Shown piece after piece: positions 1 to 6,053 of a stretch of DNA of 11,321 nt; position 1 is the stretch's first letter, and every line of letters starts with the position of its first letter. Both the position numbers and the translations under genes were made by a program. Source of the DNA: Bacillota bacterium (GTDB lineage: Bacteria > Bacillota > Sulfobacillia > Sulfobacillales > Sulfobacillaceae); assembly GCA_023488565.1 (NCBI GenBank), contig JAMDDZ010000117.1, positions 1 to 11,321 on the forward strand. The letters run 5' to 3'. The notes under the pieces are model-generated. The model saw nothing but the letters and a program-made list of their open reading frames with translations. It had not been told where the DNA came from and searched no databases.

Positions 1-205
1 CTCAGGGACTTTGTTGGAATGTTCTCCCGGCGGATTGTTGGTGCAAGGTTCGCGCTACCGGACATGGATTAATGCGAAGGACCTTTGGACCGGCCAAGCC
101 CGGTATGACGGGGCAGCAGGCGAGGCCATGGATGCGGCGTTCGTTCGCCTTCGCACCGGAGGGAACCCGTTTGTGGCCTTAGCTGCATGGCTTCCCTCTG
201 CCTAA
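1..205 (+). CDS. C-terminal end of an unidentified protein (5' part outside window)
   Basis: An open frame enters from the left edge (first full codon at base 2) and ends at TAA 203-205, giving about 67 residues. It contains the stretches LLVQGSRYRTWINAKDLW and GGNPFVALAAWLP and ends in PSA. A TTG occurs at 11, but no ribosome site precedes it, so this is most simply the end of a longer gene. I do not recognise the family. There is no obvious membrane segment, Cys pair or catalytic motif. The stop lies 17 bp from the stop of the convergent recombinase, with no hairpin terminator between them. That closeness is compatible with the recombinase element ending against this gene, but no attachment site could be defined. 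Confidence 0.45.
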   Translation, partial: SGTLLECSPGGLLVQGSRYRTWINAKDLWTGQARYDGAAGEAMDAAFVRLRTGGNPFVALAAWLPSA

Positions 206-222
206 GAGACCGCGTGCGAGGG

Positions 223-1728
223 TTAGTGTGTCGTGGTGGCCGGATCGGTCTGGCCTGCATAGCGGATGGTCACCTCTCCGGTGACGATCTCGATGCGCTG
301 AATGTACTGTTTGAGCAGTTCCCGCCGCTCGTGAAGGCTGATGGTGTTTTGGAAGGCGAGGGGCGCTGCGGCTAATTCTTCTGCGAGTCGATGGGCCTCC
401 TCAGCAGTGGGGACATAGTGCTGTTGTACGGTGAGATCCCGAAGTCTTTCCTGTAGACGAGCTTCTTCCCGATCGACACGGGCTTGGGATTCTTTAAATT
501 GCGGGATAGTAAACGCTCCCTGCAATAAGGCGTCTTCCGCACGGGTGCGCATGGCCTTCACATCGTCTAATCGCCTTCGGAGGCGTTGCTGTTCGCGGGT
601 CGTGTCGGACCGGACACGCTCTTGCGATGTTTTCCACTCGGCCCAGGCTTGAATATCCGCCGCCGTGGGATGCGTCATCCGACTGAGCCAATCGTGGAGG
701 ACGGCTTGTTCGATGTCGAAGACAGCGACGGTGTTGGCTTGGCAGAGACCCATCATCTGATAACTCCGACAGGTGTACCGGGGTCTTCGATTGCCGCCCC
801 CTTTAATGACGACCATGGTTTTACCACAATAACCGCAATACACGAGACCGCTAAGCAAGTACGGGGAGTCGGCTTGGCGTCCGCTATGTTGCCCCCGGGA
901 TTGCAGAATGCGTTGTGCGGCCTCCCAGGTGTCACGGTCCACAATACCCGGATGAGCACCCGTAACCACTAAGGGCTCCTCACGATGGCGCTTATGGGTT
1001 ACGCCGGTGCGTTCCTTATAGAATTCCAATGCCCCATGTTGCAAATCGCCGACATTGGCGGGCTTGCGCAACAAGCGCAAGATTTCTGGGGCTCCCCATT
1101 GGCTGTGGCCCGTTTGGGTAGGAATGCCCTGGTGATTCAGCCGTTTGGCGATCTCGCGCCCGCCGACGCCTTCATGCACGTACCACGCGTAGATTTGTCG
1201 GACGACCTCGGCTTGTTCTGGATGGGGCTCCAGTTTGTCGCCCTGGAAGCGGAATCCATACGGCGGCCGTCCGCCATGATGTTTGCCTTGACGGGCGCGT
1301 TCTTCCATGCCGCCCCTCACTTTGCGGGCAAGTTGCTTGCGAAAATAATGGGCAAACACCGAGAGGATCATCATTTTCAGTTCGCCATCGGGGGTGGTGA
1401 GGTCGAGATCATCGGCCACGGCGGCAAACCGACACCCGACTTTTTGCAAGTCTTCTAAAAAAAGCAAGGTGGACACCATATCGCGTGCCAATCGATCGAG
1501 TTCGTTGACCACAACGACACGGATGTGTTCGGCTTCCACGCGATGCAATATGTCTTGCAGTTCTCGATAATTCGATCCCCCGGATTGCACATATTCCACA
1601 ACATCGACGACTTCCCAGTTCCGCTGCAGGCAATAGTCCGTGATGCGCTGCCGCTGATGCGGAATCGAAAAACGATCGCCGTTGGCTTGTTCTTGAGTGG
1701 ATACGCGTGCGACACCTAATGCGCGCAT
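223..1728 (-). CDS. Large serine recombinase (resolvase/invertase superfamily)
   Basis: Site-specific DNA recombinase of 501 residues. An upstream TTG at 1752 would add 8 residues, but ATG 1726-1728 follows a strong AAGGAGGT ribosome site (1734-1741), so the ATG is chosen. Domain order: N-terminal resolvase catalytic domain (about 3-145) with R8 and nucleophile Ser10 in ARVSTQEQ, and the LDRLARD motif at 78-84; recombinase domain (about 155-285) beginning near GGRPPYGF; zinc ribbon with C298, C301, C320 and C329; a charged coiled-coil-like stretch about 370-435; and a C-terminal tail. This architecture is that of phage integrases and TnpX/CcrAB-type transposition enzymes, which exchange DNA between short att sites through a phosphoserine link. 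It appears intact. It is convergent with the fragment at the left edge and divergent from the small gene at 1809. It is the likely mobility gene for the accessory block to its right, but whether it moves that block is inference. Confidence 0.95.
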   Translation of the reverse strand: MRALGVARVSTQEQANGDRFSIPHQRQRITDYCLQRNWEVVDVVEYVQSGGSNYRELQDILHRVEAEHIRVVVVNELDRLARDMVSTLLFLEDLQKVGCRFAAVADDLDLTTPDGELKMMILSVFAHYFRKQLARKVRGGMEERARQGKHHGGRPPYGFRFQGDKLEPHPEQAEVVRQIYAWYVHEGVGGREIAKRLNHQGIPTQTGHSQWGAPEILRLLRKPANVGDLQHGALEFYKERTGVTHKRHREEPLVVTGAHPGIVDRDTWEAAQRILQSRGQHSGRQADSPYLLSGLVYCGYCGKTMVVIKGGGNRRPRYTCRSYQMMGLCQANTVAVFDIEQAVLHDWLSRMTHPTAADIQAWAEWKTSQERVRSDTTREQQRLRRRLDDVKAMRTRAEDALLQGAFTIPQFKESQARVDREEARLQERLRDLTVQQHYVPTAEEAHRLAEELAAAPLAFQNTISLHERRELLKQYIQRIEIVTGEVTIRYAGQTDPATTTH

Positions 1729-1808
1729 GGACGCACCTCCTTGCACGGACAAAGACCTAATTCGCGTCCGTGGTTCATATCGTACAGGGAAAGGAGTGTG
1801 ATGGGGAC

Positions 1809-1973
1809 GTGAAAGTCACCGCCATCGGCACGCTGACCCCGGCCCAGCAGAGACAATTGGCCTATGATCTGCTCGAATTCTTTTATCAGGCGCATCGGCA
1901 AGAAGAAAAAACGCGCATGTCGACGAACACGACGGAGGACCCTTCCGTCACGCGTCACACACCGCTGGCCTGA
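1809..1973 (+). CDS. Small hypothetical protein divergent from the recombinase
   Basis: A 54-residue protein starting at GTG 1809 and ending at TGA 1971-1973. AAAGGAG lies at 1790-1796 (spacing 12, rather long) and GGGGA directly before the start. The frame is open further back to GTG 1770, which has no ribosome site. The first 35 residues look like a real folded protein: a short strand (MKVTAIGTL), then TPAQQRQLAYDLLEFFYQAH, which should form one amphipathic helix. The tail (MSTNTTEDPS and onward) is polar and looks disordered. The family is not recognised. It sits head to head with the serine recombinase, 80 bp from its start, so the two may share a control region and it could be an accessory protein of the element. 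This is inference. Confidence 0.5.
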   Translation: MKVTAIGTLTPAQQRQLAYDLLEFFYQAHRQEEKTRMSTNTTEDPSVTRHTPLA

Positions 1974-2089
1974 TCTAGGACTAGTGTGCCAGATTGTTGC
2001 CGCCGTGTCAGTACCAGGTTGGGAATCGCATACAATGTTTTTGGGGGATACCCAGCGGGTTGGTTTCGTGCTCACAGTGGAACATCCCG

Positions 2090-2118
2090 GTGACCGCCAT
2101 TCGGGCAAATTGTATAAT
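2090..2118 (+). promoter_or_regulatory. Candidate sigma-A-type promoter in the gene-free stretch 1974-2407
   Basis: TATAAT at 2113-2118 is a perfect -10 hexamer. GTGACC at 2090-2095 matches the -35 consensus at four of six bases with a 17-bp spacer. Transcription would start near 2125. The next recognisable gene (MNT) begins only at 2408, so this promoter would drive either a long leader or a separate short RNA. Confidence 0.5.
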
Positions 2119-2144
2119 AGTGGGGCAGAAAAAAGGGGGACAAC

Positions 2145-2203
2145 GTGGGCTATTTGGACCGCATTCGAGTGATTGCGATGTGAGTATAGCGCTCACTATC
2201 GCA
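2145..2203 (+). other. Very short reading frame running into a strong hairpin (possible leader or small RNA)
   Basis: Downstream of the promoter at 2090-2118, an AAAAAAGGGGGA stretch (2129-2140) precedes GTG 2145. This opens a 12-codon frame (MGYLDRIRVIAM) ending at TGA 2181-2183. The stop lies inside a hairpin: left arm TGCGATGTGAG (2174-2184), loop 2185-2191, right arm CTCACTATCGCA (2192-2203). That is 11 base pairs with one bulged T. No T-run follows, so it is not a simple terminator. It could be a regulatory leader, a small RNA, or the broken 5' end of a lost gene. The rest of 1974-2407 shows nothing protein-like in any frame; only weak short palindromes such as CTCGCGAG at 2290-2297 were seen. 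Confidence 0.35.
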
Positions 2204-2344
2204 GCTCCATCCACCGCTATTTGTTCCATGGTCGTCCGTGTGCAGAGGTCTCCGGGCCAGATTGAGCGCTGTTTGCCTTCTGTACTTGTCTCGCGAGTTC
2301 GTCTACCGCTTTCCACCTTAGAACGGATGACCACGGGAATCGAC

Positions 2345-2373
2345 AGACCTATCAGGCGGGAAAACGGTATAAT
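2345..2373 (+). promoter_or_regulatory. Candidate promoter for the MNT gene
   Basis: TATAAT at 2368-2373 is a perfect -10 box. The -35 position (AGACCT, 2345-2350, 17-bp spacer) is weak. The predicted start near 2380 lies about 28 bases before the MNT start codon, a sensible leader length containing the G-rich ribosome site. Confidence 0.45.
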
Positions 2374-2407
2374 AGGATGGCAAGGATCTGGGAAGGGGGG
2401 CTTGCGC

Positions 2408-2716
2408 ATGGAGTCTGTACCGAACACGGTGGTTCGCAATATTGTGACGCACTTTCCTGAAGTGGAGCGCATCATTTTGTTCGGATCGCGCGCACGGGGC
2501 GATGCCCGTTCTGATAGCGACTGGGATTTTCTTGTGGTCATGCCGTCGCACCAACGCCCAACACAACGAGGCGTTGCGATCCGCCGCGTCGCACGGATTC
2601 ATGGCGTACCCATGGATTTTTTGGTCAGCACCCCCGAAGAGGTTGCCGAAGGCTTTCCGATGATGGCGGATGACATCGTTCGCGAAGGACAAGTGATTTA
2701 TGAACGCGGGTATTGA
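2408..2716 (+). CDS. Minimal nucleotidyltransferase (MNT domain, MntA-like)
   Basis: A 102-residue protein. ATG 2408 follows a G-rich ribosome site (AAGGGGGG, 2393-2400). It is a single DNA polymerase beta-type nucleotidyltransferase domain. Motif GSRARGDARSDSDWDF spans 26-41, with G26-S27 and metal-binding D38 and D40. A third acidic residue, D70, lies in the strand VPMDFLV. Length and motifs match stand-alone MNT proteins. Many of these are antitoxins of HEPN-MNT pairs that transfer AMP to the HEPN toxin (family knowledge). No HEPN-like protein with an RxxxxH motif of the expected 110-150 residues lies on either side, so it is an orphan within the window. It precedes the DprA-like/PRTase pair by 116 bp on the same strand. 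The frame is open further upstream to 1994, but that part is not protein-like. Confidence 0.9.
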   Translation: MESVPNTVVRNIVTHFPEVERIILFGSRARGDARSDSDWDFLVVMPSHQRPTQRGVAIRRVARIHGVPMDFLVSTPEEVAEGFPMMADDIVREGQVIYERGY

Positions 2717-2751
2717 AACGTTGTGTGGCGCAACATGGGCAAACCATCAAG

Positions 2752-2757
2752 TATAAT
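2752..2757 (+). promoter_or_regulatory. Possible -10 box upstream of the DprA-like gene
   Basis: TATAAT occurs exactly at 2752-2757, 76 bases before the DprA-like start. No convincing -35 hexamer was found 16-18 bp upstream. It could give the DprA-like/PRTase pair its own promoter, independent of MNT. Confidence 0.3.
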
Positions 2758-2832
2758 TGTAGGCCAGCGCAGGATCGGTTACACTACGGGATAAAGAGTT
2801 CAGTGCAATTGTGTGCGCGAGGGGGATGTAAA

Positions 2833-3756
2833 ATGGGAAACGCGAGTCAGGAGCGTGCCATTCGGTATTTCACCCTTCTATCAATATTAGGCAACACGCG
2901 TCAGTCACGAGAGATGATCGAGCTTCGTGAGGAGTGTCACAATTTTGTTCTTACGGGTACGACCAGCGATGTGCTAACCAAGACGGTAAGGTCGGATGCG
3001 CTGCGATCGACCCAAGCCAAAGTCGCATCGGCATTTAGACAATTGAAGCATTATTATATTGTTGAACACGGTTCGGCGGCGTATCCTGATCGATTAGCGC
3101 AAATTCATAATCCCCCGCGGTTTTTATTCTTACAAGGGGACGTCAGTTTGTTAGCGCAACCGATTGTTTCTATAGTGGGTACGCGCGATCCGAGCGATCT
3201 TGGACGGTGGCGGGCGGGAAAGCTTGCGGCTCTGTTGAGCCGCCGGGGTATTGTTGTTGCGTCGGGCTTGGCCAAAGGCATCGATGCTGCCGCGCATCAC
3301 GGTACGCTTGTGGCGCAAGGCCGGACGCTTGCGGTGTTAGGCACACCACTCAATCATGTGTATCCTCGAGAACATGCCGAGTTACAAGACCAGATAGCGG
3401 TTGAAGGGTTATTAGTCTCTCAATTTTCACCTTCGATGGCTGTGCAGCGTTATAATTTTCCGCAGCGTAATGCGACGATGAGTGGGATCAGTATAGCTAC
3501 CGTGGTGATTGAAGCGGGCGAGACGAGTGGGGCTCTAATCCAAGCGGATTATGCCATCAAGCAAGGGCGTATTGTTTTTATTCCCCAAAGTGCTGTCGAT
3601 AATGGCAATCTGCAGTGGCCCAAGAAGTTCTTAGCTCGATCTCGAAATGCGTTTAAATTCAGCACGATAGAAGAGGTGGACAAAGTTCTGGCAACAACTT
3701 TACAGAATTTTGGTCGGCCAGCGCCATCGGTCAGTGTCACGCAGGCTAGCGAATAA
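2833..3756 (+). CDS. DprA/Smf-like protein (SLOG superfamily), non-canonical
   Basis: A 307-residue protein. ATG 2833 is chosen because GAGGGGG (2819-2825) precedes it. A TTG at 2713, overlapping the MNT stop, would add 40 residues that do not look like the family. Residues 1-80 are a helical N-terminal region. From 84 the DprA Rossmann-like core is clear: YPDRLAQIHNPPRFLFLQGD (84-103), VGTRDPSDLGR (115-125), SGLAKGIDAAAHHGTL (144-159), VLGTPLNHVYP (168-178), FPQRNATMSG (209-218), VVIEAGETSGALIQADYA (224-241) and a VFIP strand. In DprA this fold binds single-stranded DNA and loads RecA, and related SLOG domains bind nucleotides. It departs from the family after VFIP, where the usual glycine-rich GxNxLI segment is replaced by DNGNLQWPKKF, and there is no winged-helix C-terminus. 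It ends 5 bp before the PRTase gene, so the two are surely co-translated. A specialised paralogue is likelier than the competence gene. Confidence 0.85.
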   Translation: MGNASQERAIRYFTLLSILGNTRQSREMIELREECHNFVLTGTTSDVLTKTVRSDALRSTQAKVASAFRQLKHYYIVEHGSAAYPDRLAQIHNPPRFLFLQGDVSLLAQPIVSIVGTRDPSDLGRWRAGKLAALLSRRGIVVASGLAKGIDAAAHHGTLVAQGRTLAVLGTPLNHVYPREHAELQDQIAVEGLLVSQFSPSMAVQRYNFPQRNATMSGISIATVVIEAGETSGALIQADYAIKQGRIVFIPQSAVDNGNLQWPKKFLARSRNAFKFSTIEEVDKVLATTLQNFGRPAPSVSVTQASE

Positions 3757-3761
3757 CGACG

Positions 3762-4964
3762 ATGGCTGGGAACCCGACAGGTCTATTTATTCACGTGTCG
3801 AATCCTGCACAAATTTCCGATGGCGTGTTGTTGCAATGTTGTCCGTCAGTCCAGTGGATTGGGGACCTTGCTGGACATGCACAACAACATCAAGGGGCGT
3901 CTGTGCCGACTAGTCACATTCCATTAAACCCAGAGCACCCCTTTCCCCTAGCCCGCGCGATCAGCGATTTCTTGGAACAAAAACAGCAAGCGCCCGGTCG
4001 GGCGCTTCTGATTACGGACCAAGAGAAGGATCTTATTGATGCCATGTGGTGCCATGTGAGGGTGGTGTTTGTCGGCACTTCTATTACCGGGGAAACTTTA
4101 CCTGATGCATGGTGTCCGATAATACCGAAATTGACGACATGGCAGCATCATCAGTTTTTAGGCGAGTTGAGGTCTGACGAGTTGCATTCATCAGGTGGTT
4201 TATTAGTTCTTGGGCTTCGCCCGGCGAATTATTCTGCAAATGCTATCCTATGGGGCACAGGTCGATATTTTGCTAAGAACGATCCGCGCGCTGATGTTCA
4301 TTTATTAACGAAACGACTTTTATTTCTGAAGACTTGGCAACAGGGGGCGATAGACCCTTCCTTAATTCACATCATGAGGGAGAGCCTCGCAATCATAGAA
4401 CACAATGCATCACACTTCACAATGATTACGGCAATTCCACCTAAGCCGCGTTCTCCAGATCGTTTGGGCACACTGTTGCGTCAAGCCTTTCCGGGGGACA
4501 CGCGGGTCCATACGGCCTTGATTCGTATAGCGAGACCGATGGATAAACAGTCACGGCTGGGCCGCACGGCACGTAAAGATAATGTGGTCGGAGCCTATGG
4601 CCTCGCTGCATCATCGTTGGTGGGCCAACGCATTTTGGTTGTGGATGACGTTGTAACTACGGGGGCTACTCTGTCTGTGGTGGCGATGCAATTGGAACAA
4701 CGCGGCGCAGATGTGACTTGTTTGGCATTAGCGGTCGATCAACACCATGTCTCTGAGAGCACACGGCAATTGCCGTGCCCATGCCATTCTTGTGATGGAC
4801 ATATGGTCGTCAAGCTCAATAGAACCACTTTTCGTCCCTTTTGGGGGTGTACAAATTATTCCCAAGGGTGTCGTAAAACATTAGACTACAAATCCGGCAT
4901 AAATGGCTATCTACAGTTATCCCCAAATAGCGCGATCATTAAGGATTGGGATCTCCCTTTTTGA
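3762..4964 (+). CDS. ComF-type phosphoribosyltransferase with C-terminal topoisomerase-type zinc ribbon
   Basis: A 400-residue protein whose ATG lies 5 bp after the DprA-like stop with no clear ribosome site of its own, suggesting translational coupling. Residues 1-200 form a region I do not recognise; it has alternating strands and helices and no membrane segment. Residues about 220-330 are a type I phosphoribosyltransferase domain of the ComF sort. RLGRTARKDNVVGAYGL (265-281) precedes the PRPP loop ILVVDDVVTTGATL (291-304), with D295/D296 and TTGAT intact, then LEQRGADVTCLALA. Residues about 337-375 form a zinc ribbon, C341-x2-C344-x18-C363-x6-C370, ending GCTNYSQGCRKTLDY, like the DNA-binding ribbons at the ends of topoisomerase I. 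The fusion suggests an enzyme or nucleotide-binding protein brought to nucleic acid. In competence, ComF and DprA act near incoming single-stranded DNA (family knowledge). The precise reaction is unknown. Confidence 0.85.
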   Translation: MAGNPTGLFIHVSNPAQISDGVLLQCCPSVQWIGDLAGHAQQHQGASVPTSHIPLNPEHPFPLARAISDFLEQKQQAPGRALLITDQEKDLIDAMWCHVRVVFVGTSITGETLPDAWCPIIPKLTTWQHHQFLGELRSDELHSSGGLLVLGLRPANYSANAILWGTGRYFAKNDPRADVHLLTKRLLFLKTWQQGAIDPSLIHIMRESLAIIEHNASHFTMITAIPPKPRSPDRLGTLLRQAFPGDTRVHTALIRIARPMDKQSRLGRTARKDNVVGAYGLAASSLVGQRILVVDDVVTTGATLSVVAMQLEQRGADVTCLALAVDQHHVSESTRQLPCPCHSCDGHMVVKLNRTTFRPFWGCTNYSQGCRKTLDYKSGINGYLQLSPNSAIIKDWDLPF

Positions 4965-5042
4965 CTTGGGGTGTCGTCGTAATTTTGTACCGGGAGGGGG
5001 GTATGTGAGCCGCCTGGGCAGCATGGACCAATCCTGCATAGC

Positions 5043-5063
5043 ATGGTCTTTTTCTAAGACCAT
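5043..5063. repeat. Perfect inverted repeat at the junction between the PRTase gene and the htrA remnant
   Basis: ATGGTCTT (5043-5050), five-base loop TTTCT, then AAGACCAT (5056-5063). No T-run follows on either strand, so a terminator is unlikely. It lies just before the first bases that can be aligned with htrA, so it may mark or form part of an element end. The rest of 4965-5106 shows no gene. Confidence 0.5.
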
Positions 5064-5106
5064 CTGCGCCGGTAGCTGAGCCTACTGGCCACATGTACCT
5101 CGCTCC

Positions 5107-5495
5107 ATAGCCTTAACACCAGGTACGGAATAGGATTTGCCATTCCCAGCGACACCGTACGGTACGTTGTGAAACAAATCTTACGCTATGGACATGTTCG
5201 CAGACCGTGGATTGGCGCATCACTACAGTCAGCGGGATCTAAGGGTCTTGGGTTGCTGGTAGTGTCTGTAACTACAAATGGGCCAGCCGCACAAGCAGGT
5301 CTTCGTCCGGGAGACATGGTGATACAGGTTAATGGGTCTCGGGTGAACCGCGTTCGAGATGTAATCTCTGTCTTGGAGCATGTTGAACCAGGACAGGTGA
5401 TCCAAGTAACGGTTCTGAGGGGCACGCTTAAAGTAGGATTGCCCCTAAAACTGGGGGAAATTCCTGCATCACAGGCGTTATCGCCCGCCGCTTAA
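5107..5495 (+). pseudogene. htrA: Remnant of HtrA-family serine protease (end of protease domain plus PDZ)
   Basis: From 5127 the frame reads GIGFAIPSDTVRYVVKQI, the hallmark end of the trypsin-like domain of HtrA/DegP proteases. A linker RRPWIGASL follows, then one PDZ domain with NGPAAQAGLRPGDMVIQVNG and ending LSPAA (TAA 5493-5495). Immediately before it, IALTPGT (5107-5127) is in another frame, so one base seems to be missing near 5125. Still earlier, bases around 5067-5100 give a weak match in a third frame (PTGHM). The whole catalytic His-Asp-Ser part is absent and the frame is closed by TAG at 5073-5075. A GTG at 5169 could in principle start a 108-residue PDZ-only protein, but it has no ribosome site. 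In Firmicutes, htrA (yyxA) commonly sits just before rlmH, as here, so this is a decayed resident gene. Confidence 0.8.
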
Positions 5496-5509
5496 TTGAA
5501 CCCAATAAA

Positions 5510-5550
5510 CCTCGACGTCCGTGAGTTACGGGCGTCGAGGTTATTTATTG
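5510..5550. terminator. Bidirectional rho-independent terminator
   Basis: CCTCGACGTCC (5510-5520), nine-base loop, GGGCGTCGAGG (5530-5540): an 11-bp stem with one wobble pair. TTATTTATT follows on the plus strand; read on the minus strand the stem is followed by TTTATTGGG. It lies between the htrA remnant and the convergent membrane-protein gene and can stop transcription from both sides. Confidence 0.85.
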
Positions 5551-5560
5551 GAAAGCTTGG

Positions 5561-5908
5561 TTATTTGCTAAAATGGTTTAACCAATGGACATACCAGGGG
5601 ACAACGCTTGACAGAATAATCGCTGCTGCAACCATAAAGACGCTAACCCATAAAATGTGGCGTCCTATAGCCCATGATCTTCGTGGCCTAAGTGGCCAAT
5701 ACAGGTTAAGCCACAATATTGATAATATCAAAGTTAGGAGGAGGACCCACATCATGGCAGCAGGCTTGCCAGGACGCAACAATGCCAAAACCAACGAGAA
5801 TCCAGAAAACACAGCGAATACTGCCCCACCGGACCAATTCACCGCACTCCAGGTGGTAATTCGGTTTTCTGCCGGATTATCCGGTTGGCGTTCCCATTGT
5901 TGCTGCAC
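5561..5908 (-). CDS. Small membrane protein with three predicted transmembrane helices
   Basis: A 115-residue protein. GTG 5906-5908 is the start because a perfect AAAGGAGGT (5916-5924) lies 7 bases before it; the frame continues upstream but loses sense. A polar N-terminus of about 26 residues is followed by hydrophobic segments at about 27-44 (GGAVFAVFSGFSLVLALL), 52-72 (MMWVLLLTLILSILWLNLY) and 85-105 (ILWVSVFMVAAAIILSSVV). A basic loop RPRR at 74-77 sits between helices 2 and 3, which by the positive-inside rule would place it in the cytoplasm. The family is not recognised. It reads against its neighbours, ends on the shared terminator, and stands head to head with rlmH. No enzyme motif is visible; function unknown. 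Confidence 0.8.
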   Translation of the reverse strand: MQQQWERQPDNPAENRITTWSAVNWSGGAVFAVFSGFSLVLALLRPGKPAAMMWVLLLTLILSILWLNLYWPLRPRRSWAIGRHILWVSVFMVAAAIILSSVVPWYVHWLNHFSK

Positions 5909-5944
5909 TATGTGAACCTCCTTTAGGTGGTCCGTGGTACAAGT

Positions 5945-5992
5945 TATGCCTGATTGTTGCCAATCAGAACTGAGTAAGGGTATGCCTGGTTG
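5945..5992. promoter_or_regulatory. Divergent control region: direct repeats and an inverted repeat
   Basis: Between the membrane-protein start (5908) and the rlmH start (6054), the 12-mer TATGCCTGATTG (5945-5956) recurs as TATGCCTGGTTG (5981-5992), 36 bp apart and 11 of 12 identical. The first copy overlaps a perfect inverted repeat, CTGATTG (5950-5956), TTGC, CAATCAG (5961-5967). This is the layout of a regulator-binding region serving one or both divergent genes. No convincing promoter pair could be fixed. Confidence 0.35.
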
Positions 5993-6053
5993 CAACTCAA
6001 AGCGGGATACCGTAGGCTCTTAATGTATGGTGGAGCCAGCAAGGAGGATTTTG

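Noticed and set aside
586..1458. Long plus-strand frames opposite the recombinase
   Set aside because: They are antisense to a clearly conserved recombinase and have no recognisable motifs or ribosome sites.
1994..2407. In-frame upstream extension of the MNT gene giving a 240-residue protein
   Set aside because: The added part does not read like protein, and ATG 2408 has a G-rich ribosome site and begins the MNT fold directly.
2713..2832. TTG start for the DprA-like gene overlapping the MNT stop
   Set aside because: The extra 40 residues are unlike the family, and a GAGGGGG site precedes ATG 2833. Kept only as an alternative start.
227..4980. Similar strings GTGTCGTGGT (229-238) and GTGTCGTCGT (4971-4980) as possible att repeats
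   Set aside because: Only about ten bases with a mismatch, and the left copy lies within the recombinase coding end. This is within chance expectation.
5169..5495. Independent PDZ-only gene
   Set aside because: The HtrA sequence continues upstream of GTG 5169 (GIGFAIP and beyond) and no ribosome site precedes the GTG. A pseudogene is the better explanation.
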